DNA of 56,587 bases from a virus, in the IMG/VR virus record IMGVR_UViG_3300044641_003453, positions 1-56,587 of that record; one strand, written 5' to 3'. Position 1 is the stretch's first letter; every line of letters begins with the position of its first letter. The notes below the pieces were generated by a model that was not told where the DNA came from, did no database searches, and saw only the letters and a program-made list of their open reading frames with translations. A program made the translations under genes and the position numbers. Below are positions 48,672 to 56,587 of this stretch, piece by piece.

Positions 48672-50131
48672 TGCAAAAGAAAAGCTTGCTAGAAAATGCT
48701 GCATCTGAAAGAGCCGTATTGGCTGGATTATGCCAATATGGCTTAGATGTGTATCTCAATATAGACTTTGTTGATACCGACCATTTTCATAATAGCACCA
48801 ATCAACTTATATTCAGTTGCTTAAAGGCCATAATAAACAATAATATCAAAGTTGATTTAACATCAATTCTATCTGCCGCTAGTGATCTAGGTATTTCTGA
48901 AAAGATTAATACTAAAGATGAAATAGGTTTCATTAGATCATTATTTAATTTCCCTATTCATAAAGAAAATGTTTCCATACATGCAGCTAAAATCGCTAAA
49001 TTAAAATTAGCTAGAGATCTAAAGCAAACTCTTAAAGTTTGCTCTGAGAGACTAGAGACTATAAACGGTGAAGAAGATATCATGGATATGATATCTAGTA
49101 TAGAAGAGCCAATATTAGATGCAACGTCTAGTATTTATCAATCATCTAATAAGTCTACTGAAATCATAGGATCAAATATAGAAGAGTATATTACATACCT
49201 ATGCGACAATCCATCAGATTTTGCAGGTATTCCAACAGGCTTTAGTAGATATGATTTAGCCATAGGTGGTGGCTTGCGTAGAAAATGCGTAGATTTAATT
49301 GCCGCCAGACCAAAAATTGGTAAATCAATGTTTGGTGATGCTGTAGCTTTAAATGTATCCAAAGGACTTAAAATACCAGTTCTTATGCTCGATACTGAAA
49401 TGTCAAAGGAAGATCATCTCAATCGCATGATAGCAAATTTGAGCGGTGTAGAAATTAATAAGATATCTACTGGAAAATTTGGACAATGTGAATTAGATAA
49501 AGAGAAGGTATATAAGGCAGCAGAAGAACTTAAAAGTATTCCATATCACTACATCAGTATTGCTGGTCAGCCATTTGAAAATATAATATCAATCATGAGA
49601 AAATGGATATATCAATATGTAGGATTTAATGAGGATGGCTCTACTAAAGACTGTTTAATAATATATGACTATCTAAAATTAATGGGATCAGAAACAATAA
49701 ACAATTCTATGCAAGAATATCAAGTTCTTGGTTTTCAAATTACTAAACTACATAATTTTTGCGTAAAGTATGATGTACCATGCCTTAGTTTTGTACAATT
49801 AAATAGAGATGGTATTACTAAGGAATCTACAGATGTAGTTTCTGGATCAGATAGATTAATTTGGCTATGTACAAGTTTCTCAATATTCAAGCTAAAATCA
49901 GATGAAGAAATTGCTGAAGATAGGCAAGAAAATGGAAATCGTAAACTTGTACCAATCGTGTCAAGGCATGGTGGAGGACTAGATGATGGCGATTATATTA
50001 GCATGAAGATGTTTGGCTCTATTGGTAAAATAGAAGAAGGCAAGACTAGAAACGAAATACATCAAAAGGCAAAAAATAAACAAGAAGGATTTGAGATCGA
50101 TGGAGAAATTGACTCAGAAACAGATATATAG
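48671..50131 (+). CDS. dnaB: DnaB-type replicative helicase
   Basis: 486 aa. The N-terminal domain begins SERAVLAGLCQYGL, as in DnaB. The RecA-like motor has Walker A ARPKIGKSM (about residues 216-224), MLDTEMSKEDHLNRMIA (H1a) and Walker B CLIIYDYLKL. Motif H3 is FVQLNRD and the arginine finger region is RHGGGLDDGDY-like. It unwinds DNA at the fork, with the primase next. The primase start overlaps its end by 32 nt. Confidence 0.9.
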   Translation: MQKKSLLENAASERAVLAGLCQYGLDVYLNIDFVDTDHFHNSTNQLIFSCLKAIINNNIKVDLTSILSAASDLGISEKINTKDEIGFIRSLFNFPIHKENVSIHAAKIAKLKLARDLKQTLKVCSERLETINGEEDIMDMISSIEEPILDATSSIYQSSNKSTEIIGSNIEEYITYLCDNPSDFAGIPTGFSRYDLAIGGGLRRKCVDLIAARPKIGKSMFGDAVALNVSKGLKIPVLMLDTEMSKEDHLNRMIANLSGVEINKISTGKFGQCELDKEKVYKAAEELKSIPYHYISIAGQPFENIISIMRKWIYQYVGFNEDGSTKDCLIIYDYLKLMGSETINNSMQEYQVLGFQITKLHNFCVKYDVPCLSFVQLNRDGITKESTDVVSGSDRLIWLCTSFSIFKLKSDEEIAEDRQENGNRKLVPIVSRHGGGLDDGDYISMKMFGSIGKIEEGKTRNEIHQKAKNKQEGFEIDGEIDSETDI

Positions 50132-51140
50132 TATCTGTGTTAAATTGATAGACAATATTCCCAAAATATTGAATACATTTCAAATTGACTACATAGAATA
50201 TCCAAATAGATTTTCATTTCCTTGTCCTGTGCATGGTGGTGATAATCCAGAGGGATGCAGTTTGTTTGTTGATGGCGATTCAGCTAAAGGTAATTGGAGA
50301 TGCTGGACACATAATTGTCAAGAAGAATATACTAGTAATATTTTTGGATTTGTTAGAGGGGCTATGTCTCACACACGAAGAAAAAAAATCTCATTAAATG
50401 AAACTCTATCATTTTGTGAAAATATACTTGGCACAAAATTGAACCACTCTGATATAGAAATACCAACCAAAAATTTAGACATACTAGAAGTCTTTACAAA
50501 AAAACCACAAGATATAGGTAGTGAATTATCTAGATCACAAGTTAGATTAAAACTAGATATACCATGCAAATACTTTATCAATAGAGGATTTCTACCAGAA
50601 ACGTTAAACACATTTGATGTTGGTATTTGTAAAGAAAAAAATAAACCTATGTCTGGCAGATCTGTAGTACCAATATATGATCAATCATATAAATATGTTG
50701 GATGTGCTGGTAGAGCATTGAACAATGATTTGCAACCTAAGTGGTTATACAGTAAAGGCTTTAAAAAAGCTGTGTTATATGGTATGCATATAGCTAAATA
50801 TGATATATTACAAACTGGTAACATAATTTTGGTAGAAGGTCAGGGTGATGTATGGAGGATGCACGAAGCTGGATATAAACAAACAGTAGGTATTTTTGGT
50901 TCCAGTATCAGTGATGATCAACTATTACTAATGGAAAATAGTGGAGCATGTAATGTAATTATATTAACGGACTCAGATGATGCTGGTGATATGGCCTATA
51001 AACAGATAGTCAAAAAATGCGGTCGTAGATTTAATTATTATCGACCACGAATTTCAGCCAAAGATGCTGGCGATATGAAAATATCAGATCTACAGAAAGA
51101 ACTAGCACCCCAACTAAAAGGAGTAATTGATGCAAACTAG
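50100..51140 (+). CDS. DnaG-like TOPRIM primase
   Basis: 346 aa. An N-terminal zinc-binding region (CPVHGGDNPEGC, then CWTHNC) of the CHC2 type is followed by a TOPRIM domain: ILVEGQGDVWRMHEAG (the acidic Glu) and LTDSDDAGDMAY (DxD). It makes RNA primers for the helicase-coupled fork. It is shorter than bacterial DnaG and lacks a helicase-binding C-terminal domain. The ATG follows AAGGA by 10 nt; TTG 50091 is unlikely. Confidence 0.86.
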   Translation: MEKLTQKQIYSICVKLIDNIPKILNTFQIDYIEYPNRFSFPCPVHGGDNPEGCSLFVDGDSAKGNWRCWTHNCQEEYTSNIFGFVRGAMSHTRRKKISLNETLSFCENILGTKLNHSDIEIPTKNLDILEVFTKKPQDIGSELSRSQVRLKLDIPCKYFINRGFLPETLNTFDVGICKEKNKPMSGRSVVPIYDQSYKYVGCAGRALNNDLQPKWLYSKGFKKAVLYGMHIAKYDILQTGNIILVEGQGDVWRMHEAGYKQTVGIFGSSISDDQLLLMENSGACNVIILTDSDDAGDMAYKQIVKKCGRRFNYYRPRISAKDAGDMKISDLQKELAPQLKGVIDAN

Positions 51141-52014
51141 AATTTTAGCTTTTGCTGGTCATAAACAGGCTGGAAAAACCACATGTTCTAATTTTTTACA
51201 TGGCTATCAACTTAGGGCTAATGGCGTGATTGATGGATTTGATATTACTACAGATGGAAAGCTAGTTATAAAAACGGCCATCATAGACGATGACGGCAAA
51301 GAGAAAGAAGGATTGGGATTATTAGAGACTAACAGATTAGATGCAGAGTTTGCAGAGTGGGCGGTATATAATATGTGGCCGTTCATTAAGAACTATTCAT
51401 TTGCCACTCCGCTCAAAGATATTTGCATTGGTCTATTTGGTTTGCAACAAGAAAATATATATGGCAATAATTCCATGAAGAATGCGAATACATTCTATAG
51501 ATGGGAAGATATGCCATCTGTTATTACAGATAAAGATTTACTTACCAATCCAGAAATAAAGAAATTAGTAGATAGTGGAATATTACATTACCATCAAAAA
51601 GGCAAGATGACACACAGAGAATTTTTACAATTCTTTGGCACAGATATATGTAGGAAAATATATGAAGATATTTGGTATAGTAGATTATTGAATGACATTA
51701 ATCATGAACAACCATTAGTAGCAATTGTAGATGATTGTAGATTTATCAATGAAGTGAATGCTATACAGAATGCTGGTGGTAAAGTGATATATTTAACTAG
51801 AAATTTATATGACGATAGTCATAGTAGCGAAGCGGAACTAAAGGAGTGTAATCATTTTGATGCAACTATAGATAATCAAGATTTATCTATACACGAAACC
51901 AATATTAAGCTTATTGAAATATTAGATAGCTGGGGTTGGCTAGGTAAAGAAATAATACCAAATAATAAATCAATGCTACAAAAGGTTGGTGGCATACATA
52001 AAATAAAGGAATAA
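51130..52014 (+). CDS. deoxynucleoside monophosphate kinase
   Basis: 294 aa. The P-loop is AGHKQAGKTTCS (residues 10-21), followed by YSFATPLKDICIGLFGL and MTHREFLQFFGTDICR, and VDDCRFINEV. This order is that of T4 gp1-type dNMP kinases, which phosphorylate dTMP, dGMP and hydroxymethyl-dCMP. AAAGGAG precedes the ATG at 6 nt. It completes the phage's dNTP supply. Confidence 0.85.
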   Translation: MQTRILAFAGHKQAGKTTCSNFLHGYQLRANGVIDGFDITTDGKLVIKTAIIDDDGKEKEGLGLLETNRLDAEFAEWAVYNMWPFIKNYSFATPLKDICIGLFGLQQENIYGNNSMKNANTFYRWEDMPSVITDKDLLTNPEIKKLVDSGILHYHQKGKMTHREFLQFFGTDICRKIYEDIWYSRLLNDINHEQPLVAIVDDCRFINEVNAIQNAGGKVIYLTRNLYDDSHSSEAELKECNHFDATIDNQDLSIHETNIKLIEILDSWGWLGKEIIPNNKSMLQKVGGIHKIKE

Positions 52015-52015
52015 A

Positions 52016-53038
52016 ATGATTATTACATATATTCGATCATCGAGCTATAACAATTATGAATATTGTCAGATGCAGTATTTTATTACATATGTTTTGGGAC
52101 ATCAAAGCATATCTGGAAAGAAAGCACAGCTTGGTACGATTGTACATAAGGTTATGGAATGTTTAGCTAAATGCAAACAGGCATTACAATCCAGTAGTAC
52201 AAAAAAATCTTTATCTATTAATGATGACGCGATTGGAGATCTGTCATTTACTGCCAACTCTTTATTTACTAAGTCTTTTGTAGATAAGCTTATTAGTAAA
52301 AGCTATGATCATTACACAAGTAAATGCACTCATGACTATCATTCAGCAGATCTTGCTTTCTGTAAAGACTTAGTTAAAACAGCGTTAGAATATAATGATG
52401 GACAATTTGATCCACGTAATAGAAAAATTATTGCCGCAGAACCACAATTTGATATTCCAATAGAAACTGGATGGGCTAAATACGAATATAAATTACCAAA
52501 TGGTAAAATTGTTAAAGGTCAATTAGCTATTAAGGGTACTATTGATCTTGTAACAGAAGTAGATAAAGATGTGATAGAAATCATAGATTGGAAAACAGGA
52601 AAAAGACTTAATTGGGCAACAGGGGAAGAAAAAACATATGATAAATTATGTCAAGACCCACAGCTGATGTTATATAATTATGCCACATCTAAACTTTTTC
52701 CAGAATATAAACAATCAATTATGTCTATCTTCTTTATTAAAGACGGTGGACCATTTAGTATGTGTTTTGATGAACAGGATCAAAATAATTTCTTGTCCAT
52801 GCTAGAATCTAGATATAAGCAAATTCAACATAATGATTTTCCTAAGCCTATTTCTAATGATAGATCTAATTTTAAATGTACTAAATTATGTCACTTCTAT
52901 AAGAACAATTGGCCGGGAACAAATAAACCAATGTGCAATTATGTTGAAGATCATTTAAGAGCTTTTGGATATGATGAAACAATAGAAAAATGCACTAATG
53001 ATAATTTTGATATAGGATATTATTCAGCGCCGGGTTAA
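52016..53038 (+). CDS. PD-(D/E)xK superfamily exonuclease (RecB/Cas4-type)
   Basis: 340 aa. SSSYNNYEYCQMQYF near the start and GTIVHKVME, then KGTIDLVTEVDKDVIEIIDWKTG form the nuclease core (GxIDxx 13-14 xxDWKT). The final third contains four Cys (KCTKLCHF, MCNYV, KCTNDN) likely to hold an iron-sulfur cluster as in Cas4 and AddB. Probably degrades or trims DNA ends in recombination. 1 nt after the kinase gene. Confidence 0.84.
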   Translation: MIITYIRSSSYNNYEYCQMQYFITYVLGHQSISGKKAQLGTIVHKVMECLAKCKQALQSSSTKKSLSINDDAIGDLSFTANSLFTKSFVDKLISKSYDHYTSKCTHDYHSADLAFCKDLVKTALEYNDGQFDPRNRKIIAAEPQFDIPIETGWAKYEYKLPNGKIVKGQLAIKGTIDLVTEVDKDVIEIIDWKTGKRLNWATGEEKTYDKLCQDPQLMLYNYATSKLFPEYKQSIMSIFFIKDGGPFSMCFDEQDQNNFLSMLESRYKQIQHNDFPKPISNDRSNFKCTKLCHFYKNNWPGTNKPMCNYVEDHLRAFGYDETIEKCTNDNFDIGYYSAPG

Positions 53039-53040
53039 TT

Positions 53041-53523
53041 ATGTTAGAAGTAAAAATTACAGAACAGATGAAAGAGCGAGCTTTTCAAAAGGCCAAAGAT
53101 ATGGGTAAATTGGTTAATTCTATCACTAATGGTGATGGTAATTTGGCTGGATTTTTAGGAGAAGAAATAGCCAATTCTGTTATTAATGGCACGATTAATA
53201 ATACTTATGATTATGATATAATTAAAGAAGGAAAAAAATATGACGTAAAAACAAAAAGATGTACAAGTAAACCAAAAGAATATTACGAATGTTCGATAGC
53301 GGCATATAATACTAAACAAAAATGTGACACATATGTATTCGTGCGAATAGAATACAAAAATAATAACTGGGGTAGGGCTTGGATTCTAGGATATTTTCCT
53401 AAAACAGAATATTTTCAAAAGGCAAGATTTCTAAAACAGGGGGATATAGACCATAGTAATGGCTTTATTGTAAAAGCTAACTGTTATAATATGGCAATCA
53501 AGGATCTTAAACAATATGGCTGA
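53041..53523 (+). CDS. putative endonuclease, PD-(D/E)xK-like, 160 aa
   Basis: GNLAGFLGEEIAN carries a Gly and acidic helix, and EGKKYDVKTKRC provides the D-x-K element of a restriction-type nuclease. A following YYECSIAAYN strand closes the core. Similar small nucleases sit in the replication region of several large phages. Substrate may be branched DNA. Confidence 0.65.
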   Translation: MLEVKITEQMKERAFQKAKDMGKLVNSITNGDGNLAGFLGEEIANSVINGTINNTYDYDIIKEGKKYDVKTKRCTSKPKEYYECSIAAYNTKQKCDTYVFVRIEYKNNNWGRAWILGYFPKTEYFQKARFLKQGDIDHSNGFIVKANCYNMAIKDLKQYG

Positions 53524-54424
53524 ATTACTCGACTTACATAAAGAATTTCATCTTGGTAATATGTTTACATATAACGTTGGAAAAAAATTAGCCAACTTAT
53601 TATGTAATAAATTCAGAGTAATTCTAAAGTATGATAATGCAGAATTGCCAATATTTAATGATGATTTACTAAATATTGAAATAGCGACCTCAAGAGAAAC
53701 ACACTCTATACCTAATAATTTTTTTAGAGATGATGTTTACGCTATTTTTCAAAACTATTTTATGCTAGATAGATGGGAATATCCTATATATAATCCACTA
53801 GCATATCCAATGCCAATAGGAACATTTGTCGATTTTGATCAGTTGAAATCTATAGAAATCAAACCGATTCCAGAAAGGAAATATGATTTTTCTTTTGTGG
53901 GGCAAATACCACACACTGGTACTAGAGATTCTTTTAAAAGAAATATAGAACAATTAATATTAAAAACTGGCAAGAAGTTTAAATATGTATTAGAATTTAC
54001 TAATGGTTTTAATAATGGACTATCACATACAGAATATGTTGAGCTATTAAACGACTCAAAAATAGCATTGTGTCCACCCGGCGCTTATAGCTTAGAAACA
54101 TTTAGATTTTTTGAATGCATTAAAATGGGCGCAATTCCAATGGTTGAAAGATTGCCCAAGCTGTGGTATTATGAGAATGCACCATTCTTCAAGTGTAGGT
54201 GGCACGAATTAGATTTTTATTTATCAACATCTTTGAATTATCTAAATAGCACTATATCCAGAAACACATTTGAAAAATTAGCTATATATAATATGAACAT
54301 ACTAGATGAGCAACAACTCGCACTACATTTATATAAAGTATTACAAAATAGAAATAATATAGATAAAACAATTATACAATCAGAAATACAAAAAATAAGA
54401 AGAGAGCTAGAACAATATGTCTAA
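53516..54424 (+). CDS. exostosin-like glycosyltransferase (GT47-type)
   Basis: 302 aa. YDFSFVGQIPHTGTRD and ALCPPGAYSLETFRFFECIKMG then IPMVER are the signature of the exostosin/GT47 donor half, in which the E-x-F-x-E segment binds the nucleotide-sugar. It overlaps both neighbours by 8 nt, but lies in a replication operon where no glycan function is expected; inserted from elsewhere, or it modifies DNA or a replication protein. The latter is speculative. Confidence 0.75.
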   Translation: MAELLDLHKEFHLGNMFTYNVGKKLANLLCNKFRVILKYDNAELPIFNDDLLNIEIATSRETHSIPNNFFRDDVYAIFQNYFMLDRWEYPIYNPLAYPMPIGTFVDFDQLKSIEIKPIPERKYDFSFVGQIPHTGTRDSFKRNIEQLILKTGKKFKYVLEFTNGFNNGLSHTEYVELLNDSKIALCPPGAYSLETFRFFECIKMGAIPMVERLPKLWYYENAPFFKCRWHELDFYLSTSLNYLNSTISRNTFEKLAIYNMNILDEQQLALHLYKVLQNRNNIDKTIIQSEIQKIRRELEQYV

Positions 54425-56012
54425 TATTGCATTAAATTGTAAAACACATTTTAGTTTACTAAATGGCTTATCACAATGTGACGACTTAGCAAAGAGATGT
54501 AATGAGTATGGATATGATGGCTGTGTTATAGCAGATAAAAAAACCATATCTGGAGCAATAGAGTTTCATCAAGCCTGTAAAAAAAACAACATTAAACCAA
54601 TTATAGGATGTGATTTTGGCGAATTTATATTGATTGCAAAAAATAAATCTGGATGGTTTGAACTAATGAGAATAGTTTCAGATATTGATCATATCATGCT
54701 AGAGGATATTGCTAAAACCAACAATATATTATGTATGTCTAACGATCTAAATATAGAAAAAATTTTTCTAGACAATTTTATTCAATGTAATATAAAGCAA
54801 TATGCTATCTACTATGTAGATCAAAAGGACGTAGAGTGTCATCGTATTTTGTTATGTGCGGATCAGAAAACAACATTGCCAAATATAAAGAAAAAGATCA
54901 GAAACAATGAAGAATTTGAGCATATGGAATTTTTTACTAGAAATGATTTCTACTTAACTATTCCGCCAAGTGATACTATTTATCAATCAATTTCTGATAA
55001 GTTAAACATATTATGCGAGTCATATGATATAACAGAAAAACCACGACTACCAAAATTTCAATGCCCAAATGATATTAATGAAAATGATTATTTGAGGCAG
55101 TTATGTAGAATTGGGTGGATGGATAGATTAATCAAAACTGGTAAAATATTGAATGAAGATAAAAAGACGGAATATACTAATAGAATAAAACATGAACTGG
55201 ATGTAATACTAAATGCAAATCTCGCCGGATATTTTCTAATTGTGCAAGATATAGTCAATGAAGTCAAGCGTAGAGGATGGTTAGCTGGTCCCGGTAGAGG
55301 TTCAGCCGCAGGGTGTCTGGTATCGTTTCTAGTAGGAATTACAGATGTGGACCCAATCCAACATGGTCTACTTTTTGAAAGATTCTACAACGAAGGTAGA
55401 AACACTAAAGACCACATCTCGTTACCAGATATTGATGTCGATGTACCAGCTGAATATAGAGATAACATTATTGACTATATCAAAACAAAATATGGACATG
55501 AAAATGTATCTCAAATGATTACATTCGGTAGACTACAAGGTAGAGCAGCATTAAAAGAGGTTTTAAGGATTAATGATGCCGTGTCATTTGCTGAAATGAA
55601 TGAGATAACTAAAAGAATACCAAACGAGGCAGAAATCTCTGATCAGCTAGAATTAATGGGTGAAAAATCTATCATTAATTGGGCATTAGATAATGACGCT
55701 GAATCATTAAAGAATTGGTGCTATAAAAACGAAAATGGCACATTAGAAGGACCGCTAGCAGATATATTTAAACAGGCAATCGACATTGAGGGTACTAATA
55801 AGTCGCAAGGCAAACATGCGGCTGGAGTATTAATCTCTCAACAAAAACTTCTAGATATATGTCCAATGGTTAAAGACAAAAACGATCAAATGATAGCCGC
55901 ATTTGAAATGAACGATTTAGAAAGCCAAGGACATATCAAGTTCGATATTCTTGGAATTGATTTATTAAGTAAGATCATGGAGATTATTGGAGACGAAAAT
56001 GACAATAACTAA
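54417..56012 (+). CDS. dnaE: DNA polymerase III alpha (DnaE), N-terminal part with complete active site
   Basis: 531 aa, under half the usual 1,100-1,200. An N-terminal PHP-like domain (residues 1-200; THFSLLNG in place of the metal-binding HxH motif, so its exonuclease is probably dead) is followed by the palm: GPGRGSAAGC (291-300), PDIDVDVP with catalytic Asp340 and Asp342, and FDILGID with the third catalytic Asp510. The gene stops 21 residues later. The fingers, clamp-binding and OB parts are not present in the next 575 nt. This looks like a split polymerase. Confidence 0.88.
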   Translation: MSNIALNCKTHFSLLNGLSQCDDLAKRCNEYGYDGCVIADKKTISGAIEFHQACKKNNIKPIIGCDFGEFILIAKNKSGWFELMRIVSDIDHIMLEDIAKTNNILCMSNDLNIEKIFLDNFIQCNIKQYAIYYVDQKDVECHRILLCADQKTTLPNIKKKIRNNEEFEHMEFFTRNDFYLTIPPSDTIYQSISDKLNILCESYDITEKPRLPKFQCPNDINENDYLRQLCRIGWMDRLIKTGKILNEDKKTEYTNRIKHELDVILNANLAGYFLIVQDIVNEVKRRGWLAGPGRGSAAGCLVSFLVGITDVDPIQHGLLFERFYNEGRNTKDHISLPDIDVDVPAEYRDNIIDYIKTKYGHENVSQMITFGRLQGRAALKEVLRINDAVSFAEMNEITKRIPNEAEISDQLELMGEKSIINWALDNDAESLKNWCYKNENGTLEGPLADIFKQAIDIEGTNKSQGKHAAGVLISQQKLLDICPMVKDKNDQMIAAFEMNDLESQGHIKFDILGIDLLSKIMEIIGDENDNN

Positions 56013-56235
56013 GCAAGATATTAAAGCTGTTGTTTTTGCTGGATGCGCTGTAGATTGTGGTGGTGTGTCTATATGTAACATAGAAAATCATCTCAAGAAC
56101 AAATTGATATCCAGAGCAGCAAAGTACCAAGTTTGGTCAGATAAGCATCATTGTTATAATATGTATCATAATATTGATGAAGCTGTAGATAAATTTTTTG
56201 CATTAACCAGAGGAAAACTGAATGGCAAATCATAG
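55999..56235 (+). CDS. hypothetical protein, 78 aa
   Basis: Start follows TTGGAGA by 5 nt and overlaps the dnaE end by 14 nt. A short alpha/beta protein with four Cys (AGCAVDCGG, SICNIE, and one near KHHCYN). No intein, maturase or homing motif is seen, so it does not explain the dnaE break. Not recognised. Confidence 0.55.
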   Translation: MTITKQDIKAVVFAGCAVDCGGVSICNIENHLKNKLISRAAKYQVWSDKHHCYNMYHNIDEAVDKFFALTRGKLNGKS

Positions 56236-56587
56236 AGATTATATTGTGTTCGACTTTGAAACTGGTGGCGCTGATCCAAATACATGTCAACCCACACAGA
56301 TAGCCGCAGTAGCCATACATGCGAAGAAGTTGGAACTACAACCAAATGGAGTCTTTAATAGTGAAATTAGACCAATAATTGACGATGAAGAAGCTATTAA
56401 AGCTGGAGTAGGACCGCTTGAGGATAAGGCATTAGAGATTACCAGAAAAAATAGAGACACTTTAGCCAAAGCACCGCTACCAAAAGTTGTATGGAAAAAA
56501 TTTGCAGAATTCTGTAATCAATACAATTTTAAGAAAACATCATATACCGCACCAGTAGCTGTTGGCTATAATATCATTGGATATGAT
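56222..56587 (+). CDS. dnaQ: DnaQ-like 3'-5' exonuclease (partial, cut by window end)
   Basis: At least 122 aa, open to the window edge. IVFDFETGGADP is the ExoI motif of DEDD exonucleases (D-x-E), followed by TQIAAVAIH. In the family the following motifs lie downstream; the YNIIGYD at the window end fits the ExoII region. It should proofread for the DnaE-type polymerase encoded just upstream. Overlaps the preceding gene by 14 nt. Confidence 0.8.
   Translation, partial: MANHRDYIVFDFETGGADPNTCQPTQIAAVAIHAKKLELQPNGVFNSEIRPIIDDEEAIKAGVGPLEDKALEITRKNRDTLAKAPLPKVVWKKFAEFCNQYNFKKTSYTAPVAVGYNIIGYD

Noticed and set aside
55900-56235. Split intein or frameshift as explanation of the short DnaE
   Set aside because: The DnaE end has no intein-type Cys start or splice motif, and none of the following frames encodes fingers or clamp-binding sequence.

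Overview
This window is one continuous stretch of a large, AT-rich, double-stranded DNA phage genome (myovirus-like, T4-like in its gene content). Every gene I can support reads left to right. Genes are tightly packed, many with ATGA or TAATG stop/start overlaps, and several are preceded by sigma70-type promoters. Phage hallmarks are rIIA and rIIB homologues, a UvsX/RecA recombinase, a DnaB-type helicase, a TOPRIM primase, a DnaE-type polymerase, PhoH, a dNMP kinase, ThyX, dUTPase, dCMP deaminase, a B12-type ribonucleotide reductase, a small phage sigma factor, five tRNAs and a tmRNA. The host is probably a planctomycete or another PVC-group bacterium. The phage carries one DUF1559 prepilin-like protein with the H-X9-DG signature and three Tat-exported DUF1501 proteins, and both families are strongly associated with that phylum. 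The host assignment is inference; the gene families are read from the translations.

Layout. 1-8300: small early-type genes, an HNH nuclease, an exported trypsin-like protease, two metallophosphoesterases, the DUF1559 protein, an NAD-dependent sugar epimerase and a GT25-like glycosyltransferase. 8302-9228: tRNA cluster (Leu, Thr, Gln, Asn, Ser) interrupted by an HTH-HNH endonuclease. 9241-11573: small unknowns and two glycosyltransferase-like genes. 11583-14703: rIIA-rIIB with its own promoter and terminator. 14749-22397: nucleotide metabolism (GMP reductase, deoxyribosyltransferase-like protein, dCMP deaminase, ThyX), two DUF1501 genes, the tmRNA, an endonuclease VII-like gene and SSB. 22403-25920: head-associated and other conserved phage proteins and a Thr-rich (mucin-like) Gly-rich fiber-type protein. 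25923-34132: an unbroken cassette with two sulfotransferases, about five glycosyltransferase-like proteins, a nucleotidyltransferase, the third DUF1501 and an exported thioredoxin-like protein. 34116-39061: papain-like protease, holin-like small membrane proteins, unknowns, the sigma factor and a separately expressed putative virion protein. 39138-46356: ribonucleotide reductase, dUTPase, a putative structural protein, PhoH and conserved small genes. 46349-56587: recombination and replication (UvsX, helicase, primase, nucleases, dNMP kinase, a truncated or split DnaE, and a DnaQ-like exonuclease cut by the window end).

How it may work together. Early genes use TTGACA/TATAAT promoters, three of which share a CGATAAC element exactly 5 nt before the -10 box. 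Six sites reading TGTGTAT lie 32-78 nt ahead of genes and are candidate late promoters, possibly for the sigma factor encoded here. The most unusual biology is the envelope or glycan theme: exported alkaline-phosphatase-fold DUF1501 proteins, sulfotransferases and glycosyltransferases sit directly downstream of a fiber-like protein with a mucin-like Thr stalk. I infer a system that either glycosylates and sulfates the virion fiber or remodels the host surface. Other notable features are the phage tmRNA with an LALAA-ending tag, a tRNA-Leu(UAA) with a short variable loop, a tRNA-Ser with an ACU anticodon, and a DnaE that stops just after its third catalytic aspartate. No terminase, portal or recognisable major capsid gene, CRISPR array, or insertion sequence was seen.
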